Shown here: positions 45,301 through 53,565 of the stretch, in pieces
Layout of the letters: each line of letters opens with the position of its first letter
Numbering within the stretch: the first letter of the stretch is position 1
From: Dyadobacter bucti
GTDB lineage: Bacteria > Bacteroidota > Bacteroidia > Cytophagales > Spirosomataceae
Length of the DNA: 64,000 bases
Assembly (NCBI RefSeq): GCF_005869225.1
Contig: NZ_SWFP01000002.1
Coordinates: 310,001-374,000 of the forward strand
Reading direction: 5' to 3'
Made by a program: the position numbers and the translations under genes
The notes under the pieces: generated by a model
Databases searched by the model: none
The model's input: the letters and a program-made list of their open reading frames with translations, nothing else
Told to the model about the DNA's origin: nothing

Positions 45301-45845
45301 TCACAGACCAGACGTTCCTCGGCAGCCCGATCCCGAAGCTGACATATGGTCTGGATGTTAACCTGAATTACAAAAACTTTGATTTCATGGCTACCCTGCA
45401 GGGGCTGGCGGGCGTGGATATTATCAATGGAACGAAGTATTATCTGGAAGGGGTTGCACTGCCGTTTAACACCAAAACAACAGTACTGGACCGCTGGCAG
45501 CAACCAGGAGACATCACCGACATCGCGCGCGCCGGACAGAACTACGGAACCGCAGCCAACCTCCGCAACTCCTCATGGTTCGTTGAAAACGGTGCATACG
45601 CGCGTATCCGCAATGTGACCCTTGGCTATACATTTCCCGGGGCCAAACTGAAACCTGCGACAGCCAATATTGTGTCAAGCGTAAGGCTCTATGTTACAGC
45701 TCAGAACCTGTTCACATTCACGAATTATTCGGGCTATGACCCGGAGGTTACGGGAAGCGGGAACTTCATTTTCGGAAGGGGTATCGATACAGGCCAGGTG
45801 CCGCAGCCGCGCACGATCATGTTCGGTATACAGGCGGGATTTTAA
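42345..45845 (+). CDS. SusC/RagA TonB-linked outer-membrane transporter with STN domain
   Basis: An 1166-residue protein with signal peptide (LMLMMALLSQAGTAQ). Residues ~45-112 form the STN signalling domain (LKDVLIELGRKYQVNIVFEE), ~165-245 a carboxypeptidase-D-like regulatory domain (VKGRVLDSKGDGLPGVSIV), ~250-370 the plug (VVIGYGEQSRKDLVGSVG) and the rest a 22-strand barrel. It transports oligomeric or larger nutrients at the expense of the proton motive force. The STN domain signals ligand binding to FecR. The substrate cannot be told from sequence. Confidence 0.95.
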   Translation: MSDQLLKKTGLMLMMALLSQAGTAQHVAFVHQPVPQQPARHAYPETQKLKDVLIELGRKYQVNIVFEESTVQGISIVPVPEKTNGKLEKRLETLLTPNNLEFKRSGHGTYLIIRKHHGKATAEESRASSSIREEAPLMTPPAPAEEKPMAARQIIAIPVKGRVLDSKGDGLPGVSIVVKGTAKGVTSDVSGNYQVNLDDESAVLIFSFVGFKSQEIAVGNRSTIDVVLLENVNALEELVVIGYGEQSRKDLVGSVGVVGRKSFGDVGVSNTSQLLQGKIAGVQVVNNSGVPGAGAQIVVRGTGSFTSASPLYVIDGIQSDATMFNSLSPYDIEYISVLKDASSVAIYGAQGANGVVVVTTRLPKSGKPRVTYNGYVGFSKPWKQFDMLNAQQYTDLVKEWYTNYGQPLPPRLATPEANITKTDWQKEMFRTAKITEHHINIGGGTEHVNYSFSTGYTKQESQVVDMNFTRANFRFNIEEYIGKRIRLGQQLNIRYQVTDGQTANILNGLRMPPYISVLDPGNLLGGYGIATSAQDGNDSQNPLIVPNLYDTKNRNLNNYLQLFGEIDILDGLKFRSQFGGTYNFNQNYSYNPTYAGNQLITQSQISEGYGFSLSYILENYFTYNKQLKDHSFGLTAGNSYRDGYLSRSVNLVGSNFANEEIHQIGVAKTVNFSSGAANSNSRFISYFARVNYSYKDKYILTLTGRRDATSIFSKDNRVGYFPSAGLGWRLSQEKFMKNIPFISDLKLRTSWGKTGNSNIAGFSYQSTVWTGSGNSVTYPLGPNETLVNGATIAIPSTPNLKWEETSTLDVGLDATFFNNQFNLSAGYYNRKNKDLLVNVPVALSTGFGGVAGAESSQLINAASAFNKGFELTLGYNGKAKDLTYSINVNGAYNKNQVTSLGTQGAVPIIDGAFYSVPAMSRTEVGHPIGSFYGYEYDHVAIDNADVEKYNAIARQVTGDPGAVYQDGLLPGDRIFKDLDGDGKVTLTDQTFLGSPIPKLTYGLDVNLNYKNFDFMATLQGLAGVDIINGTKYYLEGVALPFNTKTTVLDRWQQPGDITDIARAGQNYGTAANLRNSSWFVENGAYARIRNVTLGYTFPGAKLKPATANIVSSVRLYVTAQNLFTFTNYSGYDPEVTGSGNFIFGRGIDTGQVPQPRTIMFGIQAGF

Positions 45846-45880
45846 ATAAAACTTAAAGCTTTTACAAAACAGGAGCAACA

Positions 45881-47446
45881 ATGAAAAGGATAAAGATATT
45901 TCTGTTCACAATGGTTTTATTGTCGGGGTGCAGTGACAGCCTGCTTGACGTGAAAAATGAAAATACCTATACGGATGAAACGTATTTTAAAACCAAAACC
46001 CAGTTCAACGAGGCTGTAATAGCGACCTATACGGTTTTCAGCCACATGGGAATGATGTCCAGGGAGTGGTATTTTATTTTTGACCTGCTCGCCAATGAAG
46101 CGGAACGGTCCAGCGCACTGGTGGGCACGGAGCTGCAATTGACAGATTACAGTTTTACCAACAACAATGAAGACATCGTTGGTCTCTGGTCATCACTTTA
46201 CCGCATGATCTTCCGGGCTAATCTGGCACTGAAAGTAATGGAAACATGGGAACCGGCGGACGCTTCCGAAACGACCCTGAAAGCACAATACATTGCCGAG
46301 GCGCACTGGCTGCGTGGTTTCGCCTATTTTAACCTCGTTACCAACTGGGGCCGCGTTCCTTTGAAACTCACCTACGAGGATTCCAAAACGAACTCGTCTC
46401 CACGGGTATCGGTGGAAGAACTCTGGAAGGTAGTTGAAAACGAATTTACACTGGCTATTCCCGATCTGCCTGTCGAATACAGCCAGGATCAAAAGGGGCG
46501 TGCAACGAAAGGCGCAGCGATCGGATTTTTGGGAAAAACGTATTTGTTCCAGAAAAAATACGACCAGGCGATCACGCAACTTACCAAGCTTACAGCCGCC
46601 CCCTATAAATATTCACTGGATGCCAGCTATGATCATTTGTTCGGCGAGGACAATATCAATACTCCGGAAGTAATTTTTGCGGTAAACCACGTTTACACAA
46701 CTTCCAATACCCAGTACTACATGTTTGGCGGGCAGGAAGGCGAAGACGGCAAGACCTTCCACACCGGCCGTGCACAGGAATATGGTTTCAACGACTGGGA
46801 AAATGTGACGATCTCAAATGCACTCGTGGCCTCTCATAAATATAACGACCCGGTAACAGGAACGGCGGGTTACATTGATCCAAGGGCAGGTTTTACTTTC
46901 TACGGCAGCGCAGCCAACGGCGGTGATACCCAATACTGTGATCACTGCGCCGAAGGCCCTATCAAATACCCGTTTGACTTTTACAGCAACAGGTACCGGA
47001 AATACGAACCTTACGAATTCCAGAAGTATACGTCCGCGCCGATGAGCGGTATCAATACCCACGTAATGCGCTACGCCGATGTACTGCTGATGCTGGCCGA
47101 GGCCAATATCGAAAAAGCCAATCCTGCGATAGCCACCGGTATCGGCTATATCAACCAGGTGAGGAACCGCCCGAGTGTGATGGCTAAAAATTATCTGACT
47201 TCACTTACCCAGACGGAGGCAAGGATCGCCCTGCGCCGTGAAAGACGCATTGAGCTGGCAGGCGAACAGTCTCGCTGGTTTGACCTGATACGCTGGGGAA
47301 TAGCGAAAGAGACATTGAATGCCGAGCATCCCGAAGGTCCCGGACAATATCCTTTCCTCGACAAACATGTGCTTTTCCCGATACCCATCGCTGAGCGGAA
47401 CTCCAATGCTGCACTGGCCGCAGACGTTGCCAACGACTGGAATTAA
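45881..47446 (+). CDS. SusD/RagB nutrient-binding lipoprotein
   Basis: A 521-residue lipoprotein: signal peptide with lipobox (MVLLSGCSD), then the tetratricopeptide-like SusD fold (WLRGFAYFNLVTNWG, GKTYLFQKKYDQAITQL) and the SusD C-terminal signature (MRYADVLLMLAEAN, LRRERRIELAGEQSRWFDLIRWG). It caps the SusC barrel at the cell surface and selects the ligand. It follows susC by 35 bp. Confidence 0.95.
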   Translation: MKRIKIFLFTMVLLSGCSDSLLDVKNENTYTDETYFKTKTQFNEAVIATYTVFSHMGMMSREWYFIFDLLANEAERSSALVGTELQLTDYSFTNNNEDIVGLWSSLYRMIFRANLALKVMETWEPADASETTLKAQYIAEAHWLRGFAYFNLVTNWGRVPLKLTYEDSKTNSSPRVSVEELWKVVENEFTLAIPDLPVEYSQDQKGRATKGAAIGFLGKTYLFQKKYDQAITQLTKLTAAPYKYSLDASYDHLFGEDNINTPEVIFAVNHVYTTSNTQYYMFGGQEGEDGKTFHTGRAQEYGFNDWENVTISNALVASHKYNDPVTGTAGYIDPRAGFTFYGSAANGGDTQYCDHCAEGPIKYPFDFYSNRYRKYEPYEFQKYTSAPMSGINTHVMRYADVLLMLAEANIEKANPAIATGIGYINQVRNRPSVMAKNYLTSLTQTEARIALRRERRIELAGEQSRWFDLIRWGIAKETLNAEHPEGPGQYPFLDKHVLFPIPIAERNSNAALAADVANDWN

Positions 47447-47447
47447 T

Positions 47448-48389
47448 ATGAAAAGCTTGAATTATTCAGGTTTAAGGGCCATTCATTTTGTGCTAATGGT
47501 TACAGGGGCGACATTGGCGGCAACTGCCCAGGATGCGTTTCCGGTTGAAAAGGGCGGAAAATACAGCATATCCCTCGGAGATCAGCGGCTGGAAATAGAT
47601 CCTGCCACCGGTGGCCGGGTTACATCCCTGCTGCTGCACGGCAGGGATTTTTTAACCGACAGTACCGTTAACAATTTCAACTGGGGGTCTACTTTCTGGC
47701 TAAGCCCGCAAAGCGACTGGAACTGGCCACCGTCCGCCGAGATTGACAATAAACCTTATACCGTGAAAGTTGCGGAAAAAACGATCAGCATGACCAGTGC
47801 CAAAGATCCCGGAACGGGCCTGACCGTTACCAAAGAAATTTCCGGGGATGCAAAGACGGCTTCTTTTTTATTTAAATACACCATTACCAATCGATCCGAT
47901 CATTCCCAAAAAGCAGCACCGTGGGAAGTGACGCGGGTAAAACCGGGCGGTATTGCCTTTTTCCCGACCGGTAATGACCAGGCAACGGGCGGATTGCTAA
48001 GCTCCGCTACGGTACAAAACGGAATTTTCTGGTATACCTACCAAACAAACAAATTACCGCTGAAAGGCGACCGGCAGATCTACGCGGACGGGTCGAAAGG
48101 CTGGCTCGCACAAGTAAACGAGGGCGTCATTCTGATCAAGAAATTTCCGGATATACCGCTCGACAAAATTGCGCCTAAGGAAGGCGAAATCGAGCTTTTT
48201 GCCAGCGAAGTGACTGACTCTAATCCTGGTTACGTAGAAATCGAACATCAGGGCCCTTATGAAGAAATCCAGCCAGGCGCATCCCTGACCTGGGAAACGG
48301 TTTGGTATCTCAGGAAACTGCCTGCCGGAATCAGGGAAGAAACCGGCGATGGAGCATTGGCCGGGTACGTGCAAAAAATAGTAAAATAA
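47448..48389 (+). CDS. secreted DUF4380-family protein
   Basis: A 313-residue protein starting 1 bp after the SusD stop, with signal peptide (FVLMVTGATLAATAQ). The beta-rich body (ISLGDQRLEIDPATGGRVTS, FNWGSTFWLSPQSDWNWPPS, TVTKEISGDAKTASFLFKYT) matches DUF4380, which resembles galactose-mutarotase-like beta-sandwich proteins acting on sugars. It may bind or remodel the transported substrate. No enzymatic role is established for the family. Confidence 0.85.
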   Translation: MKSLNYSGLRAIHFVLMVTGATLAATAQDAFPVEKGGKYSISLGDQRLEIDPATGGRVTSLLLHGRDFLTDSTVNNFNWGSTFWLSPQSDWNWPPSAEIDNKPYTVKVAEKTISMTSAKDPGTGLTVTKEISGDAKTASFLFKYTITNRSDHSQKAAPWEVTRVKPGGIAFFPTGNDQATGGLLSSATVQNGIFWYTYQTNKLPLKGDRQIYADGSKGWLAQVNEGVILIKKFPDIPLDKIAPKEGEIELFASEVTDSNPGYVEIEHQGPYEEIQPGASLTWETVWYLRKLPAGIREETGDGALAGYVQKIVK

Positions 48390-48447
48390 GCCATTAACAT
48401 ACTTATAACCACGATTCCCATACTCAGCCGCTCATTTGAAAACCCTT

Positions 48448-50610
48448 ATGATTCAAAACAAACGATTTAGCGACCGGAACAAGAGCATCGCTGTTATCCT
48501 GCTTGTTTTTGCGTTTATTGGCCTGGTCGCCTATCAAACCCGCGACAAAGAAGACCGGTCGTGGAGCATTTATAAAGCCGATGCAGAAAGTACCAGCTAT
48601 TCAAAGCTGGATCAGATCAATACCTCCAATGTTGCCCAGCTGCAGCCTGCCTGGACTTTCGCGATCAATGATATGAAAGCCGGATCCCGTGGAGGCAGCA
48701 GCGAATCCAATCCCATCATCGTGGACGGGGTCATGTATACGACTTCCGCTAAGCACTGGGTATATGCCGTGGATGCGGAAACCGGAAAACAGATCTGGTC
48801 TTTCGATCCTTTTGACGGAGCAGAAGGAGGCGGTGTGAGCCGGGGTGTCACTTATTATGAGGACGGTAATGACAAAAGGATATTGGTAACAGGCGGCGAT
48901 CAGCTCTTCGGGCTGGATGCTGCTACCGGAAAACCGATCCCCACCTTTGGCGACAACGGAAAAGTAAGTATGAATGTGGGTCTTCGTGACGACCCTGCAA
49001 CCATTTCGGTGATTCCTACCTCGCCGGGTATTGTGTACAAAGACCTGCTCATCATGGGCGCAGAAGTATCAGAATTATATGGTGCCCAGCCGGGGTATAT
49101 CCGGGCTTATCATTGCAAAACAGGCAAGCTGGAATGGACTTTCCACACCATTCCTTTACCCGGAGAACCCGGCTACGAAACCTGGCCCAAAGATGCCTAT
49201 AAATATGCCGGCGGCGTGAACGACTGGGCAGGAATGAGCCTTGATATCAAGCGTGGGATCGTTTTTCTGGCGCTGGGTTCGCCTTCCTACGATTTTTACG
49301 GCGCGGACCGGAAAGGTCAGAATTTGTATGGGAACAGTGTTGTGGCACTGAATGCTTCAAACGGAAAGTACATCTGGCATTTTCAAACTGTGCATCACGA
49401 TTTGTGGGACTACGACCTTCCTGCCCCGCCCAATCTTGTAACCGTAAAAAGAGACGGAAAAGATATCGACGCCGTGGCCCAGGTTACCAAGCACGGATTT
49501 GTATTCGTTTTCAACCGCGAAACGGGTGAGCCGCTCTTTCCGATTGAAGAACGCAAGGTACCCGTTTCGAATCTGCCCGGCGAAGAATCCTGGCCGACCC
49601 AGCCTTTTCCGTTGAAACCAAAACCATTTGCGAGACAGATCATGAAGGAGGAAGACCTTACCCATTATTCTGCGGCAGGCCACGATTCTATCCTGAAAAA
49701 ATTCCGCTCCATGCGTTATGAAGGACTTTTTACCCCGCCGGATCTGAAAGGCACGCTGATGCTTCCCGGTACCCGGGGAGGCGCAGAATGGGGCGGGGCC
49801 GCATACGATCCTTCCAGCAGTGTTTTATTTGTAAAATCCAATGACTCGCCGGAAATCGAATCTATGAAAAAGGTGGATGTGGAGGCGGAAGCGAAAAACC
49901 AGACGGTTTTCGACCAGGGACGGACAATATACAATACCTATTGTGTAAGCTGCCATGGAAAGGACAAAAATGGTGACGAACCCAATTATCCGTCACTGAT
50001 CGGCCTCAGGAACCGCATGACCCGCGAAGCTGCGCTGGACAAGATCAAAAAAGGCGGCGGAAAAATGCCTGCTTTTGCGAGTGTGGTGAAAGGACAGGAA
50101 AAAGGGATCATTGCCTTTTTGTACGAAAGAGAACAAAATTCCAGCAAAGTAACCAAGCAGGAAACCGGCCAGACCAAAGCCGGCGCCGACAAATACCTGA
50201 ACCTGACTGCCTACGGTCATTTTCGCGATCCGAATGGAAACCCGGCGATCAAGCCACCGTGGGGAACGCTGAACGCCATAAACCTCACAACCGGCGAATA
50301 CGAATGGCAGATACCACTTGGGAACAATGAGAAATTGCAGGAAAAAGGAGCTCCCGAAACCGGTCAGGAAGGTTCGGCGGGGCCCATCGTAACTGCGGGC
50401 GGGCTTGTATTCATCAGCGGCACGAATGACAAAAAGCTCCGTGCCTTTGACAAAAAGACCGGTAAATTACTATGGTCCACCCTCCTGCCCGGCGTCGCCA
50501 ACGCCACAGCCTGTACCTACATGACCAAAGGAAAACAATACGTAGCGCTGTCTGTTGGCGGGACTACAGAGAATCCCTCGGGGTTTGTAATGGCGTTTCG
50601 GTTGCCGTAA
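48448..50610 (+). CDS. PQQ-dependent dehydrogenase with inserted cytochrome c domain
   Basis: A 720-residue protein from the ATG at 48448, with an N-terminal membrane anchor (KSIAVILLVFAFIGLVAYQ). The eight-bladed quinoprotein propeller shows repeats such as VYAVDAETGKQIWSF and VVALNASNGKYIWHF, and the region around WPTQPFPLKPKPFARQ is typical of glucose-dehydrogenase-like members. A haem c domain is inserted at ~490-560 (CVSCHGKDKNGDEPNYPSL; haem ligand Met in GGGKMPAFASV). It oxidises a sugar or alcohol in the periplasm and feeds electrons to the respiratory chain. No PQQ-synthesis genes are in the window. Confidence 0.9.
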   Translation: MIQNKRFSDRNKSIAVILLVFAFIGLVAYQTRDKEDRSWSIYKADAESTSYSKLDQINTSNVAQLQPAWTFAINDMKAGSRGGSSESNPIIVDGVMYTTSAKHWVYAVDAETGKQIWSFDPFDGAEGGGVSRGVTYYEDGNDKRILVTGGDQLFGLDAATGKPIPTFGDNGKVSMNVGLRDDPATISVIPTSPGIVYKDLLIMGAEVSELYGAQPGYIRAYHCKTGKLEWTFHTIPLPGEPGYETWPKDAYKYAGGVNDWAGMSLDIKRGIVFLALGSPSYDFYGADRKGQNLYGNSVVALNASNGKYIWHFQTVHHDLWDYDLPAPPNLVTVKRDGKDIDAVAQVTKHGFVFVFNRETGEPLFPIEERKVPVSNLPGEESWPTQPFPLKPKPFARQIMKEEDLTHYSAAGHDSILKKFRSMRYEGLFTPPDLKGTLMLPGTRGGAEWGGAAYDPSSSVLFVKSNDSPEIESMKKVDVEAEAKNQTVFDQGRTIYNTYCVSCHGKDKNGDEPNYPSLIGLRNRMTREAALDKIKKGGGKMPAFASVVKGQEKGIIAFLYEREQNSSKVTKQETGQTKAGADKYLNLTAYGHFRDPNGNPAIKPPWGTLNAINLTTGEYEWQIPLGNNEKLQEKGAPETGQEGSAGPIVTAGGLVFISGTNDKKLRAFDKKTGKLLWSTLLPGVANATACTYMTKGKQYVALSVGGTTENPSGFVMAFRLP

Positions 50611-50623
50611 CAGAAGACAACTT

Positions 50624-51187
50624 TCAAAAACAGCTCTTTTCTCCGTCAGGAATGCTTTTATCCAAATCTCCCTCCTTCCCGGCCTGGACCGGATAAAAGC
50701 ATCCCTCTTTGTTCCGGAATATTTTCGCATCCGGATCACAAACAATTGCGCAGGCTGCCCCTCCCACGATCTGCTTGATGGCAGCTTTATCGTCTACACG
50801 CATTTTGTATTTGAACAATCCTTTGTATTTGGATCCATCTTTCCGGAGGCCGTTCCAGGCATAATTTTCAATTTCCCTTTCGTAATTAAAATATTCCCTT
50901 TGAAAAAGAATGGTGTCCCCTCTTGCGCTATAAACTGTAAATCCCCACACGCCACCTACTTCCTTGTTCACATAAGGCATAAAATAATCATTGATACCAT
51001 CGCCGTTTGGGGTAAAAACATTCGGTACATAAACCTTTTCATTTCTGAAAGCAAACTCCACAGGCTCCGTTCCGCAGCAGGATTTGTACTCTTCCGCCAC
51101 CGGTACTTCCGGGCTAGTCTGAGCGAGGCAGCTTTGTAATAATAGGAGTGAAAAAAAGAGGGTAAAAGTGATTTTGAATGTGTGCAT
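50624..51187 (-). CDS. small lipoprotein with gliding-motility-type (CHU_C) C-terminal domain
   Basis: A 187-residue protein with signal peptide and lipobox (LLLLQSCLAQ). The central segment VYVPNVFTPNGDGINDYFMPY, then WGFTVYSARGDTILFQ and YAWNGLRKDGSKYKGLFKYK, is the gliding-motility-associated C-terminal domain of T9SS type B cargo, normally the end of long adhesins. Here it is alone and followed by ~45 further Cys-containing residues (VGGAACAIVCDPDAK). It is possibly a former domain now serving as a surface lipoprotein. Confidence 0.75.
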   Translation of the reverse strand: MHTFKITFTLFFSLLLLQSCLAQTSPEVPVAEEYKSCCGTEPVEFAFRNEKVYVPNVFTPNGDGINDYFMPYVNKEVGGVWGFTVYSARGDTILFQREYFNYEREIENYAWNGLRKDGSKYKGLFKYKMRVDDKAAIKQIVGGAACAIVCDPDAKIFRNKEGCFYPVQAGKEGDLDKSIPDGEKSCF

Positions 51188-51243
51188 GGTTTGATTGGTT
51201 TTGATTTAAATGGTGAGCATTTTGGAAATACAGGGGCGGATTT

Positions 51244-51687
51244 TCATCGGATTGCTGCCGCTATTACTATCGCTAAATTGACGCCCAAACCGAATCCCCA
51301 ATAAGTCCAGACCCTACCAGCTTTTATTTTCCGGGCTTTCTTTCGGTAGGCGTAATGGTATTCCCGTTTTTTAAATAGCTTCTCGTCGGGATAGCCAAGG
51401 TTTTCGAATTTCGGTGTTGTGGTGGAGCAGGCAATTGCCGGAATTAATCCGAGCAGCGGAGAAACCAAACTGACGACCAGCGTCCCGACCGTGGCTGCAT
51501 TGTATCGTCTGTAATATTTCGATGCGTCGATCTGCGCCCTAATCGCCAGATCCTCTGGTTCACTTTTGTATAAGGGATCCCCTTTTAATACGAAAGCCGA
51601 ATCGGCATACGTCTGGGCTGATAGATTAAATGACAGCGTGGCTGTTAGTACCAATGCGTAGAATACTTGTTTGATAGTTGTGTACAT
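51244..51687 (-). CDS. hypothetical exported or membrane protein
   Basis: A 147-residue protein with N-terminal signal peptide (YALVLTATLSFNLSAQ), a hydrophobic segment (TLVVSLVSPLLGLIPAIACS), a basic stretch (KKREYHYAYRKKARKIKAGR) and a C-terminal hydrophobic segment (YWGFGLGVNLAIVIAAAIR). No family is recognised. It lies 56 bp upstream of the gliding-type lipoprotein gene and may be co-transcribed with it. Confidence 0.6.
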   Translation of the reverse strand: MYTTIKQVFYALVLTATLSFNLSAQTYADSAFVLKGDPLYKSEPEDLAIRAQIDASKYYRRYNAATVGTLVVSLVSPLLGLIPAIACSTTTPKFENLGYPDEKLFKKREYHYAYRKKARKIKAGRVWTYWGFGLGVNLAIVIAAAIR

Positions 51688-51885
51688 AGATTTTATTGTG
51701 AAAATGCCAATGGAATTCGTTTTTTGATAAAGGCCATTCAGTTAATAGGTTTTTCGTTTCTCATTATTCCAACAATATGAAGTAGGCTCTTGCCCCTTGT
51801 CGATCACCGATACCTGTCGAGCGCTTTATTGCTTGCTCTAACATATGACACTAGGGTACCATCGATTTGATTTAAGCTAATTCTC

Positions 51886-52236
51886 TCAAACATATCTTAA
51901 ATCGATATCCCCATCTGTTTCCCCTATTTGAAATAGTATATCCTTCGCTAGATCTCTCAATTTGTTCCACTCTTGATTTGAAAAATCGTCGATATCCAGA
52001 TTCTCTAGGCACCATTGCATTTTATTATAGGCCCTCAAAATAGATGCAATTGCCTTTAATGAGAAAAAGCCCATTTCGACAAGTTGCGGTAGGAGTAAAA
52101 AAATATCCTCAAACGATGTTACAATGTCAGTTGCGCTGTCCGCAAAATCAGGAAGAGCTGTTTTTTGCTCGTCATAGGAAGCGGCTAGTAATTTGAAGGT
52201 CTCAGTCGCTCTTTTATATTGATAATCCGTATTCAT
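51886..52236 (-). CDS. hypothetical helical protein, candidate immunity protein; C-terminus may be truncated by a frameshift
   Basis: A 116-residue acidic, helical protein (FEDIFLLLPQLVEMGFFSLK, WCLENLDIDDFSNQEWNKLR). Past the stop at 51886, the next frame carries protein-like sequence (ERISLNQIDGTLVSYVRAS, then NKALDRYR) to a stop at 51804. Deleting one T near 51889 would join the two parts. It lies downstream of an RHS toxin-like gene, where immunity genes are expected. The immunity role is inference. Confidence 0.5.
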   Translation of the reverse strand: MNTDYQYKRATETFKLLAASYDEQKTALPDFADSATDIVTSFEDIFLLLPQLVEMGFFSLKAIASILRAYNKMQWCLENLDIDDFSNQEWNKLRDLAKDILFQIGETDGDIDLRYV

Positions 52237-52242
52237 AAAATA

Positions 52243-52452
52243 TTATTTGGCTGGGATTCCGAATATACCAAGACCCGAAGATACTTTCCAATACGGGGCT
52301 CCGCCAAAATGTCGCACGGAGCCTGGATGGCATTGCATAAACTTGTCGGTATTAATCATTTCTAATTTTTGAGATTGAACATTTAACGACGTTTTGGTCA
52401 ACTTACTTGCAGGCGCATCGCGAGTTTTTTTGACAGGTTTGCCGAAAAATTT
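52243..52452 (-). pseudogene. ORF fragment without a start, possible toxin-tip remnant
   Basis: This minus-strand frame is open for 69 codons between stops and reads like protein (KFFGKPVKKTRDAPASKL, CHPGSVRHFGGAPYWKVSS), ending GLGIFGIPAK, but has no upstream start. The only ATG codons lie mid-frame. It follows another broken small ORF and may be the tail of a displaced C-terminal tip of an RHS protein. I do not recognise the family. Confidence 0.4.
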
Positions 52453-52637
52453 TCACAGCGCTTTTATAATCTGATGCGCAAATATTAACACATATTTGTC
52501 GCAATTATCGAAACGTCCTTCCAGTTGATAGATCTAAACCAAATTCCGCATATTCTTCTTTTTGCAAATCCCATGATTCAATTTGTGCATGAATTTTTTT
52601 TAATTTGAAATTTGTTAGACCAATCCATCTTCTTCAT
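52453..52637 (-). pseudogene. small ORF (60 aa if repaired) with two 1-nt insertions
   Basis: Starting at the ATG at 52637, MKKMDWSNKFQIKK runs into a run of eight A. Removing one A continues as IHAQIESWDLQKEEYAEFGL, then DLSTGRTF; removing one more base at the CGATAA continues as DNCDKYVLIFAHQIIKAL to a stop at 52453. Both repairs together give exactly 61 codons. The start lies 2 bp after the preceding ORF, as in an operon. Without repair, no ORF longer than ~20 codons exists from this start. Confidence 0.4.
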
Positions 52638-52639
52638 TA

Positions 52640-52933
52640 TTAGTCTATATTTTCCTTTTCCATCTTTGCGTCTGAGAAGTATTCCATCTTTACATCTACC
52701 AATTCTGCTTTAACTGCGTAGGCTATTTCTCTACCCTCCAGATCCAACTCTTGCACTATCTGTTGATCACTAAAACCATCATAATGGGCCTCGTTATACC
52801 TGTGCAGCCAATCCTGAATATAATTTGATATAACTGGGCTTAAAAGAAGATCCTTTGGATCTATATAACCCCCGGAATACATATCGCGGATTCCAGTTCC
52901 ACCAAGTGAAGCGTCTATTGCTAAGTATTTCAT
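52640..52933 (-). CDS. hypothetical small protein, candidate immunity protein
   Basis: A 97-residue acidic protein from the ATG at 52933 (MKYLAIDASLGGTGIRDMYS). It contains YIDPKDLLLSPVISNYIQDW and ends in a charged tail. Size, acidity and position behind an RHS toxin are typical of immunity proteins, but no family is recognised. It is AT-rich like its neighbours. Confidence 0.55.
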   Translation of the reverse strand: MKYLAIDASLGGTGIRDMYSGGYIDPKDLLLSPVISNYIQDWLHRYNEAHYDGFSDQQIVQELDLEGREIAYAVKAELVDVKMEYFSDAKMEKENID

Positions 52934-52940
52934 ATTACTA

Positions 52941-53101
52941 TTAATTAGGCCTGAAAAATCTGTGATCAATTATACGATCCTTTGTAAGTCCAATTTCAAA
53001 AACTCCGTTTTTATTAATTCAAGGCAAAATTTATAAAAGACTGTAATTGTAGTACCATCTTCGTTTAATAAGACTATACAAAATGTTATTGTCTTCATCA
53101 T
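52941..53101 (-). pseudogene. small ORF (about 53 aa if repaired) with a 1-nt deletion
   Basis: From the ATG codons at 53101/53098 the frame reads MKTITFCIVLLNEDGTTIT then VFYKFCLE. Adding one A in the following AA continues as INKNGVFEIGLTKDRIIDHR, then FFRPN, ending at 52941. Unrepaired, the frame stops as a 43-residue ORF. It lies between the lipoprotein and the 97-residue protein. The pattern is coding-like but no family is recognised. Confidence 0.35.
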
Positions 53102-53131
53102 ACGTAACTCAGTACATAGTCAAATATATTT

Positions 53132-53557
53132 CTAAGGATAGGTAAGCGTCCAATTATTTTTATCTAAATAATCTACGGTAACATCAAACCGTTTTAAAAC
53201 CAAATCTTTTCTCTTTCCCAAGCTATCACAACCGTAATCGTTGATATATTTAATGGCTGAGTCAGCGTGGTAGACAATGAAAATCAAAGTACCATTTGGA
53301 TATTTTGGTAGGAGGGTCTCCCAATTCCCCCCTGGACTTGTTGCATATCCATCCTTTTCTTTAGGCTCGACATAGGTATGGGCAAATTTGCTTGGACTGC
53401 AGTCGTAAAAAGTGTACGGATCGTTGATTGATCCATTATATGGTCCTTTGGTAAAAATTATCGGGTGAGACGAATTGTTCTCAAACATTAATCTAGAATC
53501 TCCCGGTGGATCACATGAGAATAGCAGCAATACTGATATAATTATGGTCTTTTTCAT
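53132..53557 (-). CDS. hypothetical lipoprotein
   Basis: A 141-residue lipoprotein with lipobox (MKKTIIISVLLLFSCDPP). The rest is beta-rich (MFENNSSHPIIFTKGPYNGS, NGTLIFIVYHADSAIKYIND). It starts 8 bp after the RHS gene stop, so it is translated from the same transcript and is the first candidate for an immunity or accessory protein. The periplasmic or surface location would suit protection against an exported toxin. Confidence 0.65.
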   Translation of the reverse strand: MKKTIIISVLLLFSCDPPGDSRLMFENNSSHPIIFTKGPYNGSINDPYTFYDCSPSKFAHTYVEPKEKDGYATSPGGNWETLLPKYPNGTLIFIVYHADSAIKYINDYGCDSLGKRKDLVLKRFDVTVDYLDKNNWTLTYP

Positions 53558-53565
53558 ACCTTTAT

